Positions 17,063 through 26,193 of a stretch of DNA of 45,093 nt are shown here, piece by piece (the stretch's first letter is position 1; the number at the start of each line of letters is the position of its first letter). The translations under genes and the position numbers were made by a program. Origin of the DNA: Propionibacterium cyclohexanicum (GTDB lineage Bacteria > Actinomycetota > Actinomycetes > Propionibacteriales > Propionibacteriaceae); contig NZ_FOGZ01000024.1 of assembly GCF_900111365.1 (NCBI RefSeq), positions 1 through 45,093 on the forward strand. The letters are read 5' to 3'. The notes beneath the pieces are model-generated. The model was given only the letters and a program-made list of their open reading frames with translations. It was not told the DNA's origin and searched no databases.

Positions 17063-18003
17063 CAGCCGAGAGCCTTTGACAGCGCGTCGAGGTTGGACTG
17101 CATCCATGAGATGTAATTCTCCCCGTCCGGCAAGGTCTCGGTGACCGGGACCACCGGGATATCGTTCCGCTTCGCCGCATCGAGAACGGCGGTTGTGGAG
17201 TCACCAGTGGTCTGTTCGTTGTAGGCGAGCAGTTTCACCTGCTTGGCGTCGAACAGATCCGTGGTCTGCTTGAGCACGCTCGCCGCGACATCCGTCCCGT
17301 CTTCGACGGCCTCGCTGAATTCCTCGGGTGTCTTGTTCACCAGCCCGCAGGCCTCCAGCATGTACACGGGCACGGGCTCGGTGATGGCCACCGGAGCGCC
17401 TGCATGGGCACTCTTGATGGTCTGCTCAGTGGTGGTCAATCCTGCGACCTTCTGTTCGAAGGACTTCTCGTTCGCCTCATAGGTCGCCTTGTTCGCGGGG
17501 TCTTTCTCGCCCAGCGCGTCGGAGATCTGCTGAGCGACCTTGTCGACGGTCCCGAAGTCGTACCAGACGTGCTCGTTCAGTTCTTCTCCAGCCTGCGCCT
17601 TCTTCCCGGAGATGTCGACTGCATTGAGCACAGTGGCCGAGGAGTTCTTGGCGGAGTCGAGCATCTTGGTGACGAAATCGTCGTATCCGCCGCCATTCTC
17701 GATGACGATCTGGGCCTTGGATAGGGCCAGCTGGTTCTGGGTGCTCACCTCATAGGAATGTGGATCGGCATTGGGATCGCTGATGATCGAGGTGATCTGA
17801 ACGGTCCGGTTCGCCAGATCTCCCGCAATCTGGCTCGTCACATCGCCCCAGACATTCGTAGAGGCCACGACCGAGATCGTCGTACCGGCTGTGGCACTCG
17901 AGTGGGTCTGGGTGCTCGAACCCGCGGTCGTACCGCAGGCTGTCAATGTGGCGAGGCCCAGGGCGATGGTTCCTGCCAGCACCATCCGACGATGCATGCC
18001 CAT
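17062..18003 (-). CDS. Zn/Mn ABC transporter substrate-binding lipoprotein (ZnuA family)
   Basis: A 313-residue cluster A-I metal-binding lipoprotein. The signal peptide ends in the lipobox LTAC (Cys23), followed by a Ser/Thr-rich tether. Likely metal ligands are the His residues in DPHSYE and NEHVWYD and acidic residues in ITEPV and AYNEQ. The long His-rich loop of many zinc-specific members is absent, so manganese is as possible as zinc. First gene of the operon. An upstream AT-rich, partly palindromic site could bind a Fur-family regulator. Confidence 0.88.
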   Translation of the reverse strand: MGMHRRMVLAGTIALGLATLTACGTTAGSSTQTHSSATAGTTISVVASTNVWGDVTSQIAGDLANRTVQITSIISDPNADPHSYEVSTQNQLALSKAQIVIENGGGYDDFVTKMLDSAKNSSATVLNAVDISGKKAQAGEELNEHVWYDFGTVDKVAQQISDALGEKDPANKATYEANEKSFEQKVAGLTTTEQTIKSAHAGAPVAITEPVPVYMLEACGLVNKTPEEFSEAVEDGTDVAASVLKQTTDLFDAKQVKLLAYNEQTTGDSTTAVLDAAKRNDIPVVPVTETLPDGENYISWMQSNLDALSKALG

Positions 18004-18091
18004 GTGTTGCTCCTTCTGGTTCAGCGCTTGTGTTCCGCGTCTGGCGCGACGTGGGCACCCCGGGAGGGTAAGGGCACCAGCCTCGTCAATC

Positions 18092-18110
18092 GCAAATGAT
18101 TCTTGTTAGC
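18092..18110 (-). promoter_or_regulatory. Possible Fur/Zur-family operator upstream of the metal importer
   Basis: GCAAATGATTCTTGTTAGC is a 19-bp AT-rich island in high-GC surroundings, 90 bp before the lipoprotein gene. Its halves GCAAATGATT and GCTAACAAGA (reverse complement) share GC-AA-A, so the dyad is imperfect. Position fits regulation of a metal importer by a Fur-type repressor. It also covers the stop codon of the upstream gene. Confidence 0.35.
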
Positions 18111-18737
18111 AGTTGAACCTTACGCTCTGGACCGGCGCAGGCAAAGTCCGGGCTATGAGGCGGTACAGGTGCTCAGGCCCCACACACCAGATGTCACCTA
18201 CACATGCAGCAGTCCCGCGCTGTGTGCTGTTGTTCTGGTTCCACACGGCCAGGTGAGCATGGTTCCCGTCCCAGGACAGCGACCATGCCCCGGCGGCGAT
18301 GGGGTCATCAGTCCCGGTGACCCACCACCCAACATCGGTCGCACGCGCCACCAGCGAGCCAGGCTCCTTCACATACACCGACACCCACGCTCCGTAGGCG
18401 AGATCGACCGGCTGCTTCCACGTGATGATCCGGCAGCCCGACGCGCTGGCCGGGGACAGCACTCGGAACGGCATCCAGCATCCGAGCCGGATAGCGACAA
18501 GACCACGAGACAGACCATCACGGCCACGGTCTCCGTTACCCCCACGGCCACGGAGCCGACTCGGCTGAGGACGGCCCCGACCTTGCCGAGCATCGGCCGT
18601 GACGGTGCGAGCCGTCCGGATGATCCCCAGACGAGGTCCTTCAGCCACAACAGGAGACACGCAGCCCACAGCACCAGGCGTCCGGCCGCCAGCCCCACCG
18701 TGATCCGGGCGTATCCGGTGATGAACGAGCCGATCAC
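18106..18737 (-). pseudogene. Frameshifted membrane-anchored hypothetical protein
   Basis: From a GTG at 18737 a frame encodes an Ala/Leu-rich membrane protein start (FITGYARITVGLAAGRLVLW, then a second helix VAVMVCLVVLSLSG). Near 18487 this frame becomes low-complexity Arg/Ser, while the neighbouring frame picks up CWMPFRVLSPASASGCRI, WVTGTDDPIAAGAWSLSWDG and CVGDIWCVGPEHLYRLI and runs to TAA at 18106. A one-base correction would join them into about 210 residues: an N-terminal membrane anchor and an extracytoplasmic, Trp/Cys-rich domain. I do not recognise the family. Two separate overlapping genes are the alternative reading. Confidence 0.5.
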
Positions 18738-18782
18738 GATGACCGGCGACTGCGTGAGCGGACTCGATTTCGTGCCCGGCAG

Positions 18783-18920
18783 TCACAGCATCACGGCGAA
18801 GATGCCGACACCGGCCCAGCACAGCGCCCGCCGGACTCCTCGCAGCGGCCTGGCCTGCCGGCTGCCGTGACCGACCCCGGCAGACCGCACCTGCACACCC
18901 GCTGGGTCCATGGCCCTCAT
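18783..18920 (-). CDS. Small hypothetical protein upstream of the frameshifted gene
   Basis: A 45-residue frame beginning MRAMDPAGVQVRS, basic in the middle and ending in a hydrophobic segment (ALCWAGVGIFAVML). ATGAGGGGTGTGG gives a good ribosome binding site 5' to the ATG at 18920; a second ATG at 18911 also fits. Co-directional with the next gene. No family recognised. Confidence 0.35.
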   Translation of the reverse strand: MRAMDPAGVQVRSAGVGHGSRQARPLRGVRRALCWAGVGIFAVML

Positions 18921-19073
18921 AGAACCACACCCCTCATGCCCAAGCTGTCGAGGAAACCAACCAGTGACGATCGGTTGCGGTACAAGTGCCGCACGTATCG
19001 GGAGCGCATCGTAGGAGTTCTCTGAGCAGAATTGTGGGCGGACCCCTGCCAGGTCCGCCCACAAACGTTCCGC

Positions 19074-19274
19074 TTATCGGTGGTCTTGCATACGACGGCG
19101 ACCGAAGGTCGCTGCCCAGCCCAAGATGATCGCCATGATAACCCACCCGATTGCCAAGGGCAGCGGAGGGCGATGGGCTGAGGCCCACCAGATTACCGTA
19201 AACAACGCGATCAGAGAACAGGTGAATAGAATCCACTGTCCGGCCAGTTTACCGGTTTTGTTAGCGGCAGGCAT
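19074..19274 (-). CDS. Small two-helix membrane protein
   Basis: A 66-residue protein from the ATG at 19274 (open to 19334). Two hydrophobic helices (QWILFTCSLIALFTVIWWA and LAIGWVIMAIILGWAATFG) are joined by a short basic loop, with a charged tail RRRMQDHR. It lies immediately downstream of a decayed secreted peptide gene, so it could be that peptide's immunity or accessory protein; this is positional inference only. Confidence 0.45.
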   Translation of the reverse strand: MPAANKTGKLAGQWILFTCSLIALFTVIWWASAHRPPLPLAIGWVIMAIILGWAATFGRRRMQDHR

Positions 19275-19626
19275 TATCGAAGTCGGGGAGTTGCCCGACT
19301 GCCCAGAATACTCCACCACAGATCCACCCGGCAACCCCGCCCGCTGCTGGCAGCGGCGAAGAACTCCAGATAGGTTTGCGTGTCGGTGTTCGGGGCGCCG
19401 GCGAACAGGGCCATGAGAGCGTGACTGGTGCGTAACTCGGTCACCTTGCGTTCAAGGCCTTGAGGATCGGCCTGCTGGGCTTGGTTGATCACGGTCAGTG
19501 GATCGTTCGCTTGATCGCTGGCTGCGACAGCGGCCGCCGTATTGGTCGCTGCGGATGCGCTGGCCGGTGTGAGGCCAGCACCAATAACATGAGGGACGCT
19601 ACGAAGACACTCAATGTTTTTGTCAT
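19261..19626 (-). pseudogene. Secreted peptide gene with frameshifts
   Basis: The ATG at 19626 opens a signal peptide (MTKTLSVFVASLMLLVLA) that shifts frame near 19576 into LTPASASA and then ATNTAAAVAASDQAND, a perfect signal-peptidase context. The mature part contains VINQAQQADPQGLERK and TYLEFFAAAS. Near 19340 a second one-base change would give AGGVAGWICGGVFWAVGQ and PDFDNACR before TAA at 19261, instead of an Arg-rich tail. A precursor of about 120 residues with a Gly/Trp-rich hydrophobic end and two Cys resembles a secreted bacteriocin-like peptide in outline. The family is not recognised. Confidence 0.5.
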
Positions 19627-19894
19627 AACTATGTCTCGAATCTGTCCATGAAACATGATCACCTATGAAACGGGCTGAACGTGTAGGAAGCTCCGCTCAG
19701 CCATCACGAGATCGATCTCGGCACTGTGTAGCTTCGTGGCTAGTCTCCGCTGCAGCTGTTTTCCTGTCAATAGCGTGTGGACAATTCTAGAGGATGCTGT
19801 GAGCGTGTGCGTCGTGCCGCCCTGCCTTGCCACGCGAGCGCGAGTGCCGTCCTGGTCTGCGATCTGACCCGGCCGCGGCCCCATGCCGACCGTT

Positions 19895-20070
19895 CAGCGG
19901 GTGTGGCCGTCGTATCGTTTCTGCCAGAGTGTCGCGAGAACGGACCGGTATCCGAGCTGCGCGTAGAACTCGCCGACGGCCCGGTTGTCGCCGCGGATGA
20001 GCAGTTCGGTCGTGGAGGCTCCTTGCCCGACGAGTCATTCCTCGGCGACGCGGGCGAGACGGTCGGAGGA
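19895..20070 (-). pseudogene. GNAT acetyltransferase C-terminal remnant
   Basis: On the minus strand LLIRGDNRAVGEFYAQLGYR followed by SVLATLWQKRYDGHTR and a TGA at 19895 is the typical GNAT C-terminal (motif B-like) sequence. A few codons upstream an in-frame TGA follows RLARVAEE, and the rest of the domain is missing. It is a dead fragment next to a transposase scrap. Confidence 0.65.
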
Positions 20071-20245
20071 CATCCGGGCCGGCGGATCGTGATCTCCACC
20101 ACGGTCAGACGCCATCCGAGCGGTTCGTGCGCGAGTCGGCGAACCACGCTGTCTCGAACCGTGTCTTGGCAGCCGCACTCCTGACACCACGGATCCGGCA
20201 CCGACGCGACGACCCCGATCACACCCCCGCTACACCCTCGTTTTT
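20070..20245 (-). pseudogene. ISL3-family transposase N-terminal fragment
   Basis: The frame encodes PWCQECGCQDTVRDSVVRRL and AHEPLGWRLTVVEITIRRPGC. This is the zinc-ribbon start of ISL3-type transposases (C-x2-C, RDxVxRxLAHEPLG, VRRxxC) as I know them. The start codon region is unclear, and no catalytic DDE domain follows; GNAT remnant sequence begins where the transposase should continue. Evidence of an old insertion and deletion. Confidence 0.65.
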
Positions 20246-20253
20246 GATGAGCC

Positions 20254-20499
20254 TCATTTGGGTGGCGGGTCATCTGCTTCCAGTGCGTTGAGGCGCATCT
20301 CGAAGGAGCTCAGGATGGTGACGAGGTCTGTCCATAGTGTCTCTATCGTGATTCCTGGATGCTCGTTTTTGCCCCGAGCCTCCTCCCTGATCCGAAGAGC
20401 ACGGACAAATGCGCGCACCGAGGGTGTCTGATCGCCCATGAACTCCTCGACGGACTTAAGACGCTGCACCAAGTCATTGGTAGAAGATGAATCAGTCAT
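20254..20499 (-). CDS. Small hypothetical protein
   Basis: An 81-residue soluble helical protein from the ATG at 20499 (MTDSSSTNDLVQRLKSVEEF), ending in PPPK. The frame is open upstream to 20562 but that part overlaps the preceding reading frame. It begins 28 bp after the stop of the 20528-20995 remnant and reads in the same direction, so the two were probably one transcript. No family recognised; a cytoplasmic partner or immunity protein is conceivable. Confidence 0.45.
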   Translation of the reverse strand: MTDSSSTNDLVQRLKSVEEFMGDQTPSVRAFVRALRIREEARGKNEHPGITIETLWTDLVTILSSFEMRLNALEADDPPPK

Positions 20500-20527
20500 G
20501 TGGTTAGCTTTCTGGTTGAGTGCTCTC

Positions 20528-20995
20528 TCACCAAATAATAACCAGCCAGGTCCCATTGCCATCGGGATTGGGAATGCAGTAGGCGAAGGGCCACCAGACG
20601 AGCAAGGTCTCCCTGACTGCTAGGCACTCGACTTCGGAGCCAACGACGCGGAGGACCTTACCCCAGTCAATGTTCTCGGTAACGGCACCAGCGTTGCGTG
20701 CCGCTTCGATGGACGGTTCGAACTTTGTGGCGGCCGTGGTGATGGCATTTTGCTCAGTTGCTGGAGCAGTGTACGACTCGCCCGCTGCCTTGAGTACACC
20801 GGCATACTCGATTGCGATTTCTGACGGTACGCCGGAGGCTACCAGGTTGGAGTAATTGAAGCGCCCATCGGTGCCGTTAGTCTATTTCTGGATGATATCG
20901 AGACCCCTCAGGGCGTCATCCTTTGTCAGTTGGGTGTGATTTGTCGCTAAGGATGGATCGTTGAGAGTTGTTGCACTTGCGGTGAGGGGGTGCAA
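20528..20995 (-). pseudogene. Protein-coding remnant interrupted by TAG
   Basis: A clean frame of 117 codons (20881-20528) reads TNGTDGRFNYSNLVASGVPS and continues to ECLAVRETLLVWWPFAYCIP and TWLVIIW before TGA. It has no start codon of its own. The same frame continues upstream of an in-frame TAG (20884-20882) for 37 codons: LTASATTLNDPSLATNHTQL, then TKDDALRGLDIIQK. Composition on both sides is protein-like, so one nonsense mutation probably split a single gene whose 5' end is lost near 20996. The hydrophobic, Trp-rich end with two Cys is unusual. Family not recognised. Confidence 0.55.
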
Positions 20996-21129
20996 CTAAT
21001 AACGATGCCGTGCTATCCTTGCAACGGAAATTGTCGCCCAGAGCTTATGCTGCGCTATGATGTCCCCTTTGAAATCTCATTGCGGGCTGACGGTCGCCCC
21101 CGCGTCTTTGGTTGTCAGTTTTATGCTGA

Positions 21130-21820
21130 CTATGAAGAATGTCCGACGCAGGCCTCGTACGTGAAATATCGGTTAACGTTTGGGGGCTGGGATGTGGCGC
21201 GGCGGATCCGCCAGTTCGGAGGGGATTTGAGGTCGGCGAGGCCGAGGGCTAGAGCGTCCCGGTCGACGGTGGCGTTGACGTGGTCGATAAGAGCGCCGAG
21301 ACGGCTGCCTCGTTGGTCGAGCTGCACGTGCCAGCTGCTGGCTGCGAAGACCCACACGCTACCTGCCACGGACCTCTGCTGTCTTGGCCGGCGGGTGACG
21401 TTCTGGGCGCAGATCGAAGAACACTTGGTGCATGGCGTCGGTGCTCGTGACCGGGGTCGAGAAGGAGCGGGAGAACATGACCTGGCCGCGCCGCTCGACG
21501 GTGACGCTGAACCGCTTGCGCATCGCTACCGGGTGGGTATCGCGCAGCTCGCGGGCCGTGGTGATCTGCAACGCGGCCAGACGCTCGGTCAGACGCCCCC
21601 ACGCCCAACACGCCGCCGACGGCAGTCGCGTGCAGGATGGCATCGAGGCCTGCCGGCGCGAAGGCATCCGTCCTTGGCGGCCCCCGCACAGCGCAGTAGT
21701 GTGCTTGGCGCCGTGACTGGCGAGCTCGGCGAGAGTGCACGTCGGTGCGGTCCCCTCGGAGACGGGAATCCCGAGGTCGTGGCGGACGCGTGTCCGGATC
21801 GCCTGGGCGGTGGTGCACAC
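21130..21820 (-). pseudogene. Y-family DNA polymerase (UmuC/DinB-like) remnant
   Basis: Two frames together match actinobacterial UmuC-like proteins: IRTRVRHDLGIPVSEGTAPT, TLAELASHGAKHTTAL, ERLAALQITTARELRDT and FSRSFSTPVTSTDAMHQVFF (21820-21359), then VWVFAASSWHV and ALALGLADLKSPPNWRIRR in another frame (to 21130). The catalytic palm N-terminus is missing and the segment between SHGAKHTT and the helix-hairpin-helix is scrambled. A translesion polymerase that has lost its active site and frame. Confidence 0.7.
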
Positions 21821-21852
21821 ACACTCCTGCGCACAGCTGGCACACTCGGATC

Positions 21853-22770
21853 GTGCTCACTGTAACCGTCCCCGATCCCGACCTGTTCCACCGCCTCGCC
21901 GATATGCGCGACAGAGTGAACCTGATTCAGTGGGACCTCCTCAACCCGCTTCCCGACGAACTGGCCCACCAGGTGAACGCAGTACAGATCGGGCACTACT
22001 GGACCACCCCTGACCGCTGGCAGGCACTGAAGCAGCTACCAGGACTCAAGTACGTGCTGCTGCCCTCCGCAGGGTTCGAGCACGCACTGCCGCTCACGCC
22101 GCCCGGGGTGACCATCTGCAACGGCCGCGGCGTCCACTCCGGGGAAACCGCCGAGTTGGCCATGGCGCTCATCCTGGTCGCCCAGCGCGAGCTCGCCGAT
22201 GCCTTCGACGCACAACGGAAAGAAAACTGGCTGTTCACCCAGACGCGCTCCCTCGCCGACCAGCGCGTGCTGGTGATCGGCGCCGGATCGGTGGCCCGAG
22301 CGCTGGTCGAGAGGCTGCGCCCGTTCGAGGTGGAGATCACCGAAGTGGCCCGCACCGCACGACCGGGTGTCCACGCGATCGGCGAGTTGCCCGAGCTGCT
22401 GCCGGACGCGGACATAGTCGTGCTGACGGTGCCCTACTCCCCGAGCACCCACCACCTGCTCGATGCCGTCGCACTCGCCGCGCTGCCCGACAATGCGCTG
22501 GTGGTGAACGTGGCGCGCGGCCGGGTCGTGGACACCGAGGCTCTCCTCACCGAACTGACGAACGGACGGCTGCGGGCGGCCCTCGACGTGACCGATCCTG
22601 AGCCCTTGCCTGCCGGGCATCAGCTGTGGCACGCCCCGAACACGATCATCACCGCACACCAGGGCGGCAACACGCCCGCCACCTTCCCCCGAGTCGCTGC
22701 GCTGCTGCGACGCCAGATCGACCACCTGCTTGCCGGCGAGGAGCCCGAGAACGTCGTGGCACACACCTGA
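21853..22770 (+). CDS. D-2-hydroxyacid dehydrogenase (NAD-binding)
   Basis: A 305-residue cytoplasmic reductase or dehydrogenase of the D-isomer-specific 2-hydroxyacid family. The nucleotide-binding loop is VLVIGAGSVARALVERL, the catalytic Arg is in VVNVARGRVVDTEAL, and DPEPLPAGHQLW followed by TAHQGGNTP supplies the Glu/His region. The substrate (phosphoglycerate, glyoxylate or hydroxypyruvate-like) is not predictable. The frame is open from 21745, but a GTG at 21853, just before TVTVPDPDLFHRL, matches the family start; the upstream part overlaps the dead polymerase. No clear ribosome binding site. Confidence 0.82.
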   Translation: MLTVTVPDPDLFHRLADMRDRVNLIQWDLLNPLPDELAHQVNAVQIGHYWTTPDRWQALKQLPGLKYVLLPSAGFEHALPLTPPGVTICNGRGVHSGETAELAMALILVAQRELADAFDAQRKENWLFTQTRSLADQRVLVIGAGSVARALVERLRPFEVEITEVARTARPGVHAIGELPELLPDADIVVLTVPYSPSTHHLLDAVALAALPDNALVVNVARGRVVDTEALLTELTNGRLRAALDVTDPEPLPAGHQLWHAPNTIITAHQGGNTPATFPRVAALLRRQIDHLLAGEEPENVVAHT

Positions 22771-22804
22771 GGCACTCGGCAACAGACCCAGGGGCAGCAC
22801 TGAT

Positions 22805-22844
22805 GGATCGGACTTCGTGGTCGGACCCGCACGAAGTCCGATCC
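22805..22844. terminator. Perfect 15-bp hairpin between convergent genes
   Basis: GGATCGGACTTCGTG, a 10-base spacer, then CACGAAGTCCGATCC. It lies between the dehydrogenase stop (22770) and the pflA stop (22919). No T-run follows on either side, but position and stem length suit a bidirectional terminator. Confidence 0.75.
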
Positions 22845-22918
22845 GTCACGGGAGCGCCTAAGCCCATCTCACATCCGCCGTGTCCCCACGGCGAGGACGG
22901 ACACCGTCCCGAACGCCG

Positions 22919-23746
22919 TCAGTAGACGGTCAGCCCCCGCGCCGCAAAGATCGCCCGGGTCGCGGCCAGCAGCTCGACCGACGGCGGCGCAGTGTTTTCC
23001 AACGCGTAGTCAATGCCCAGTTCGTGCCACTTGCCCCGCCCCATCTGGTGAAATGGCAGCACCTCGACCCGGCTCACCGAGGCCAGGCCGGACGCGTACT
23101 CCGCAACGGCCTGCGCCGTCTCGGGAGCATCGGTGAGGTCGGGCACCAGCACGAAGCGGATCCAGATCTCGATCCCGTGTGCGCTGAGCCGGCGCCCGAA
23201 GTCGAGGGTGGGAGCCAACTCGCCGCCGGTCACCCGCCGGTAGGTGAGGGCGTCGCCGGCCTTGACATCGAGCAGCACCAGATCGGTTTCGGCCAACAGC
23301 GCGTCATCGGCCCGGGCACCAAGAACTCCGCTGGTGTCCAACGCGGTGTGGACACCGAGTTCCCTGGCACCGGCGAAGACCCGGGAGACGAACTGCGGCT
23401 GCATGAGGGCCTCACCGCCCGACAGGGTGATGCCCCCACCGGTGGAGCGGAAGACACTGCGATAACGGCGCACCCGGGCCAGCAGCTCGCTGGCCCGCAC
23501 CGGGGTGCCACGGCGCATCGACCAGGTGTCGGGATTGTGGCAGTACAGGCAGCGCAGCGGGCAGCCGGCCAGGAAGGTGGTCATGCGCGTCCCCGGGCCG
23601 TCCACTGCGGTGACGAGCTCCCAGGAGTGCACCATCCCTACCTCGCCGCTTTGCAGTGCTGCGGCCAGCTCGGCGCGCGAGAGCTCCTCGGCGGTTGGGA
23701 TACCCCCGGCCAGCCGCCGCGAGGCGGTGGGGGCGCCGGTCCTCAC
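22919..23746 (-). CDS. pflA: Pyruvate formate-lyase activating enzyme
   Basis: A 275-residue radical-SAM enzyme that installs the glycyl radical on PflB. The 4Fe-4S motif is CPLRCLYC (CxxxCxxC), preceded by GPGTRMTTFLAG and followed by HNPDTW. GGITLSGGEALMQP is the SAM-contact segment. GTG start at 23746; the ATG at 23635 (MVHSWELVTAVDGPG) would give the usual family N-terminus, so the first 37 residues may be an extension. It lies 30 bp downstream of pflB, in the same direction. Confidence 0.9.
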   Translation of the reverse strand: MRTGAPTASRRLAGGIPTAEELSRAELAAALQSGEVGMVHSWELVTAVDGPGTRMTTFLAGCPLRCLYCHNPDTWSMRRGTPVRASELLARVRRYRSVFRSTGGGITLSGGEALMQPQFVSRVFAGARELGVHTALDTSGVLGARADDALLAETDLVLLDVKAGDALTYRRVTGGELAPTLDFGRRLSAHGIEIWIRFVLVPDLTDAPETAQAVAEYASGLASVSRVEVLPFHQMGRGKWHELGIDYALENTAPPSVELLAATRAIFAARGLTVY

Positions 23747-23776
23747 GAGGCCCCCACCGCACGTCGTGCGTCCATC

Positions 23777-26047
23777 TCAGACCGCTTCGTGGAAGGTCCT
23801 CGACAGCACATCGAGCTGTTGTTCGCGGGTGAGCTTGACGAAGTTGACGGCATATCCCGAGACCCGGATGGTCAGCTGCGGGTAGTTCTCCGGATGCTCC
23901 ATGGCATCGAGCAGCGTCTCGCGGTTCAGCACATTGATGTTCGCGTGGTACAGGCCCTCGCCCATCCCGGCGTCGAGGATGCCGACCAGATTGGTGACCC
24001 GCTCGTCCTCGGTGCGTCCGAGCGCGGGCGGGGTGATCGTATTGGTCAGCGAGATGCCGTCGAGTGCGTCGTCGTACTCGAGCTTTCCGACGCTCATCAT
24101 GGACGCGATCATGCCGTGGGTGTCCGCCCCGTTCTCCGGGTTCGCGCCGGGCGCGAAGGGCGTGCCCGCCCGGTGTCCGGACGGGAAGGAGCCGGTCTTC
24201 TTGCCGTAGACCACATTGGAGGTGATGGTGAGCACCGACTGGGTGGGCACCGCATCGCGATACATGGGCAGCGCCCGGATCTTGGCCATCACCGTCTTCA
24301 CGACGAGCTGGGCCAGCTCGTCGGCGCGGTCGTCGTCATTGCCGTACAAGGGGAACTCACCCTCGGTGAGGTAGTCGACGACCAGGCCCGACTCGTCGCG
24401 TACCGGCGTGACCGAGGCGTACTTGATGGCCGACAGCGAGTCGGCAACGATCGACAGGCCGGCAATGCCGCAGCCCATCGTCCGCAGCACCTCGTTGTCG
24501 TGCAGCGCCATCTCGAGAGCCTCGTAGGCATAGCGATCGTGGCAGTAATGGATGATGTTGAGAGCTTCGACGTAGGTCTCGACGGCATGGCCGAGCATCG
24601 CGTCATAGGCCGTCCACACGGTGTCGAAGTCGAGCGGGCCATCGCCGGTGATCGGCTCGAAGCCCTCCACGACCTGCTTGCCGGTCATCTCGTCGCGCCC
24701 CCCATTGATGGCGTAGAGCAGCGCCTTGGCACAGTTGAGGCGGGCACCGAAGAACTGCATCTGCTTGCCCACCGCCATCGGCGAGACGCAGCAGGCGATC
24801 GCCGAGTCGTCTCCCCAGTGCCCGCGGATCTCGGCGTCCGACTCGTACTGGATGGCCGAGGTCTCGATTGAGATGAGCGCGCAGAACCGCTTGTATCCCG
24901 CCGGAAGCTTGTCGTCCCAAAAGATCGTGATGTTGGGCTCGGGTGCCGGGCCGAGATTGCGCAGGGTCTGCAGCAGGCGGAAGGAGGTCTTCGTGACGAG
25001 CGTGCGCCCGTCCTGGGCGAAACCGCCGTCCGACCAGGTGGCCCAGTAGGGGTCTCCGGAGAAGATCTGATCGTATTCGATGGTGCGCAGGAAGCGCACG
25101 ATCCGCAGCTTGGTGACCATCGCATCGATGACCTCCTGGGCCTGCGACTCGGTGATGATCCCGGCAGCCAGGTCGCGCTCGGCGTAGATGTCGAAGAAGC
25201 CCGACAGCCGCCCGATGCTCATGGCCGCGCCGTCCTGGCTCTTCACCGAGCCGAGATAGGCGAAATAGGTCCATTGCACGGCCTCGACGAAGGTGCGCGC
25301 CGGGCGCGAGAGATCGAATCCATAGCTCTCGCCGAGCCGCTTCAGCTTCTTCAGCGCCTTGATCTGCTCGGCACCCTCCTCGCGGAAGTGTGCCCAGTGC
25401 TCGCTGAACGGCTCGTTGACCACTGCGTCGCGCTCGACGGCCTTGTCCTCAATGAGACGGTTGATGCCGTACAGCGCCACGCGGCGATAGTCACCGATGA
25501 TCCGGCCCCTGCCGTAGGCGTCGGGCAGACCGGTCAGCAGATGGGAGCTGCGGGCAGCACGGATACGCGGGGTGTAAATGTCGAAGACTGCCTCGTTGTG
25601 AGTCTTGCGGTACTTGGTGTAGATCTCCTTGACCCTGGGGTCGGGTTCCAGCCCGGCCTCGTGGATCGCGGTCTCCACCATCCGCCAGCCCCCGGCGGGC
25701 ATCATGGGGCGCTTCAGCGGGGTGTCGGTCTGCAGGCCGACGATCACATTGTCGTCCTCGCAGATGTATCCGGGGCCAAAGGCATCGATATCAGCTGGAA
25801 TGTGGGTCTCGACATCGTAGACGCGCTTCGTGCGCTCGATCGAGAGGAACTGGTCCTGCAGCGTGCGCCACACCGTCGTCGTGCGCTCGGTCGGGCCGGC
25901 AAGGAAGGACGCATCGCCCTCATAGGGGGTGTAGTTGGTCACGATGAAATCGCGGGTGTCGATCGTATCGACCCAGCGGCCCCGGACGAATCCCTCCCAG
26001 GCATCCTCGCGGGTCGCGGCGGGGCTTTCCTTCACCTCAGCGGTCAT
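23777..26047 (-). CDS. pflB: Formate C-acetyltransferase (pyruvate formate-lyase)
   Basis: A 756-residue cytosolic glycyl-radical enzyme converting pyruvate and CoA to acetyl-CoA and formate without oxygen. The active-site Cys pair lies in [11 protein letters not shown] (Cys419-Cys420) and the radical Gly in [12 protein letters not shown] (about residue 731). Full family length, ATG at 26047. It forms an operon with pflA and is divergent from the aldehyde dehydrogenase across 350 bp. A choline or glycerol lyase is ruled out by the Cys-Cys pair. Confidence 0.95.
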   Translation of the reverse strand: MTAEVKESPAATREDAWEGFVRGRWVDTIDTRDFIVTNYTPYEGDASFLAGPTERTTTVWRTLQDQFLSIERTKRVYDVETHIPADIDAFGPGYICEDDNVIVGLQTDTPLKRPMMPAGGWRMVETAIHEAGLEPDPRVKEIYTKYRKTHNEAVFDIYTPRIRAARSSHLLTGLPDAYGRGRIIGDYRRVALYGINRLIEDKAVERDAVVNEPFSEHWAHFREEGAEQIKALKKLKRLGESYGFDLSRPARTFVEAVQWTYFAYLGSVKSQDGAAMSIGRLSGFFDIYAERDLAAGIITESQAQEVIDAMVTKLRIVRFLRTIEYDQIFSGDPYWATWSDGGFAQDGRTLVTKTSFRLLQTLRNLGPAPEPNITIFWDDKLPAGYKRFCALISIETSAIQYESDAEIRGHWGDDSAIACCVSPMAVGKQMQFFGARLNCAKALLYAINGGRDEMTGKQVVEGFEPITGDGPLDFDTVWTAYDAMLGHAVETYVEALNIIHYCHDRYAYEALEMALHDNEVLRTMGCGIAGLSIVADSLSAIKYASVTPVRDESGLVVDYLTEGEFPLYGNDDDRADELAQLVVKTVMAKIRALPMYRDAVPTQSVLTITSNVVYGKKTGSFPSGHRAGTPFAPGANPENGADTHGMIASMMSVGKLEYDDALDGISLTNTITPPALGRTEDERVTNLVGILDAGMGEGLYHANINVLNRETLLDAMEHPENYPQLTIRVSGYAVNFVKLTREQQLDVLSRTFHEAV

Positions 26048-26193
26048 GGCACTCCTTCATCAAGGCTGGTCCGTGCCTCATTGCGGCGCCGCATGATGCG
26101 GGGATCAGGCCGCCACGGTACGCAGTCAGTGGCTGTGTTCGTTGACGGGCCGGCCCCGTCGCCACAGGCGAGCTTATGCGATCCCCATTGGAT

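Noticed and set aside
20990-21190. Plus-strand frame with Cys-rich start MPCYPCNGNCRPE
   Set aside because: It looks like a zinc ribbon at first, but has no ribosome binding site at usable spacing, runs into the antisense of the dead polymerase and becomes low-complexity.
22880-24871. 663-codon plus-strand ORF opposite pflA/pflB
   Set aside because: It is antisense to two certain genes, lacks any family motif and has the His/Arg/Gly-rich composition of a high-GC shadow frame.
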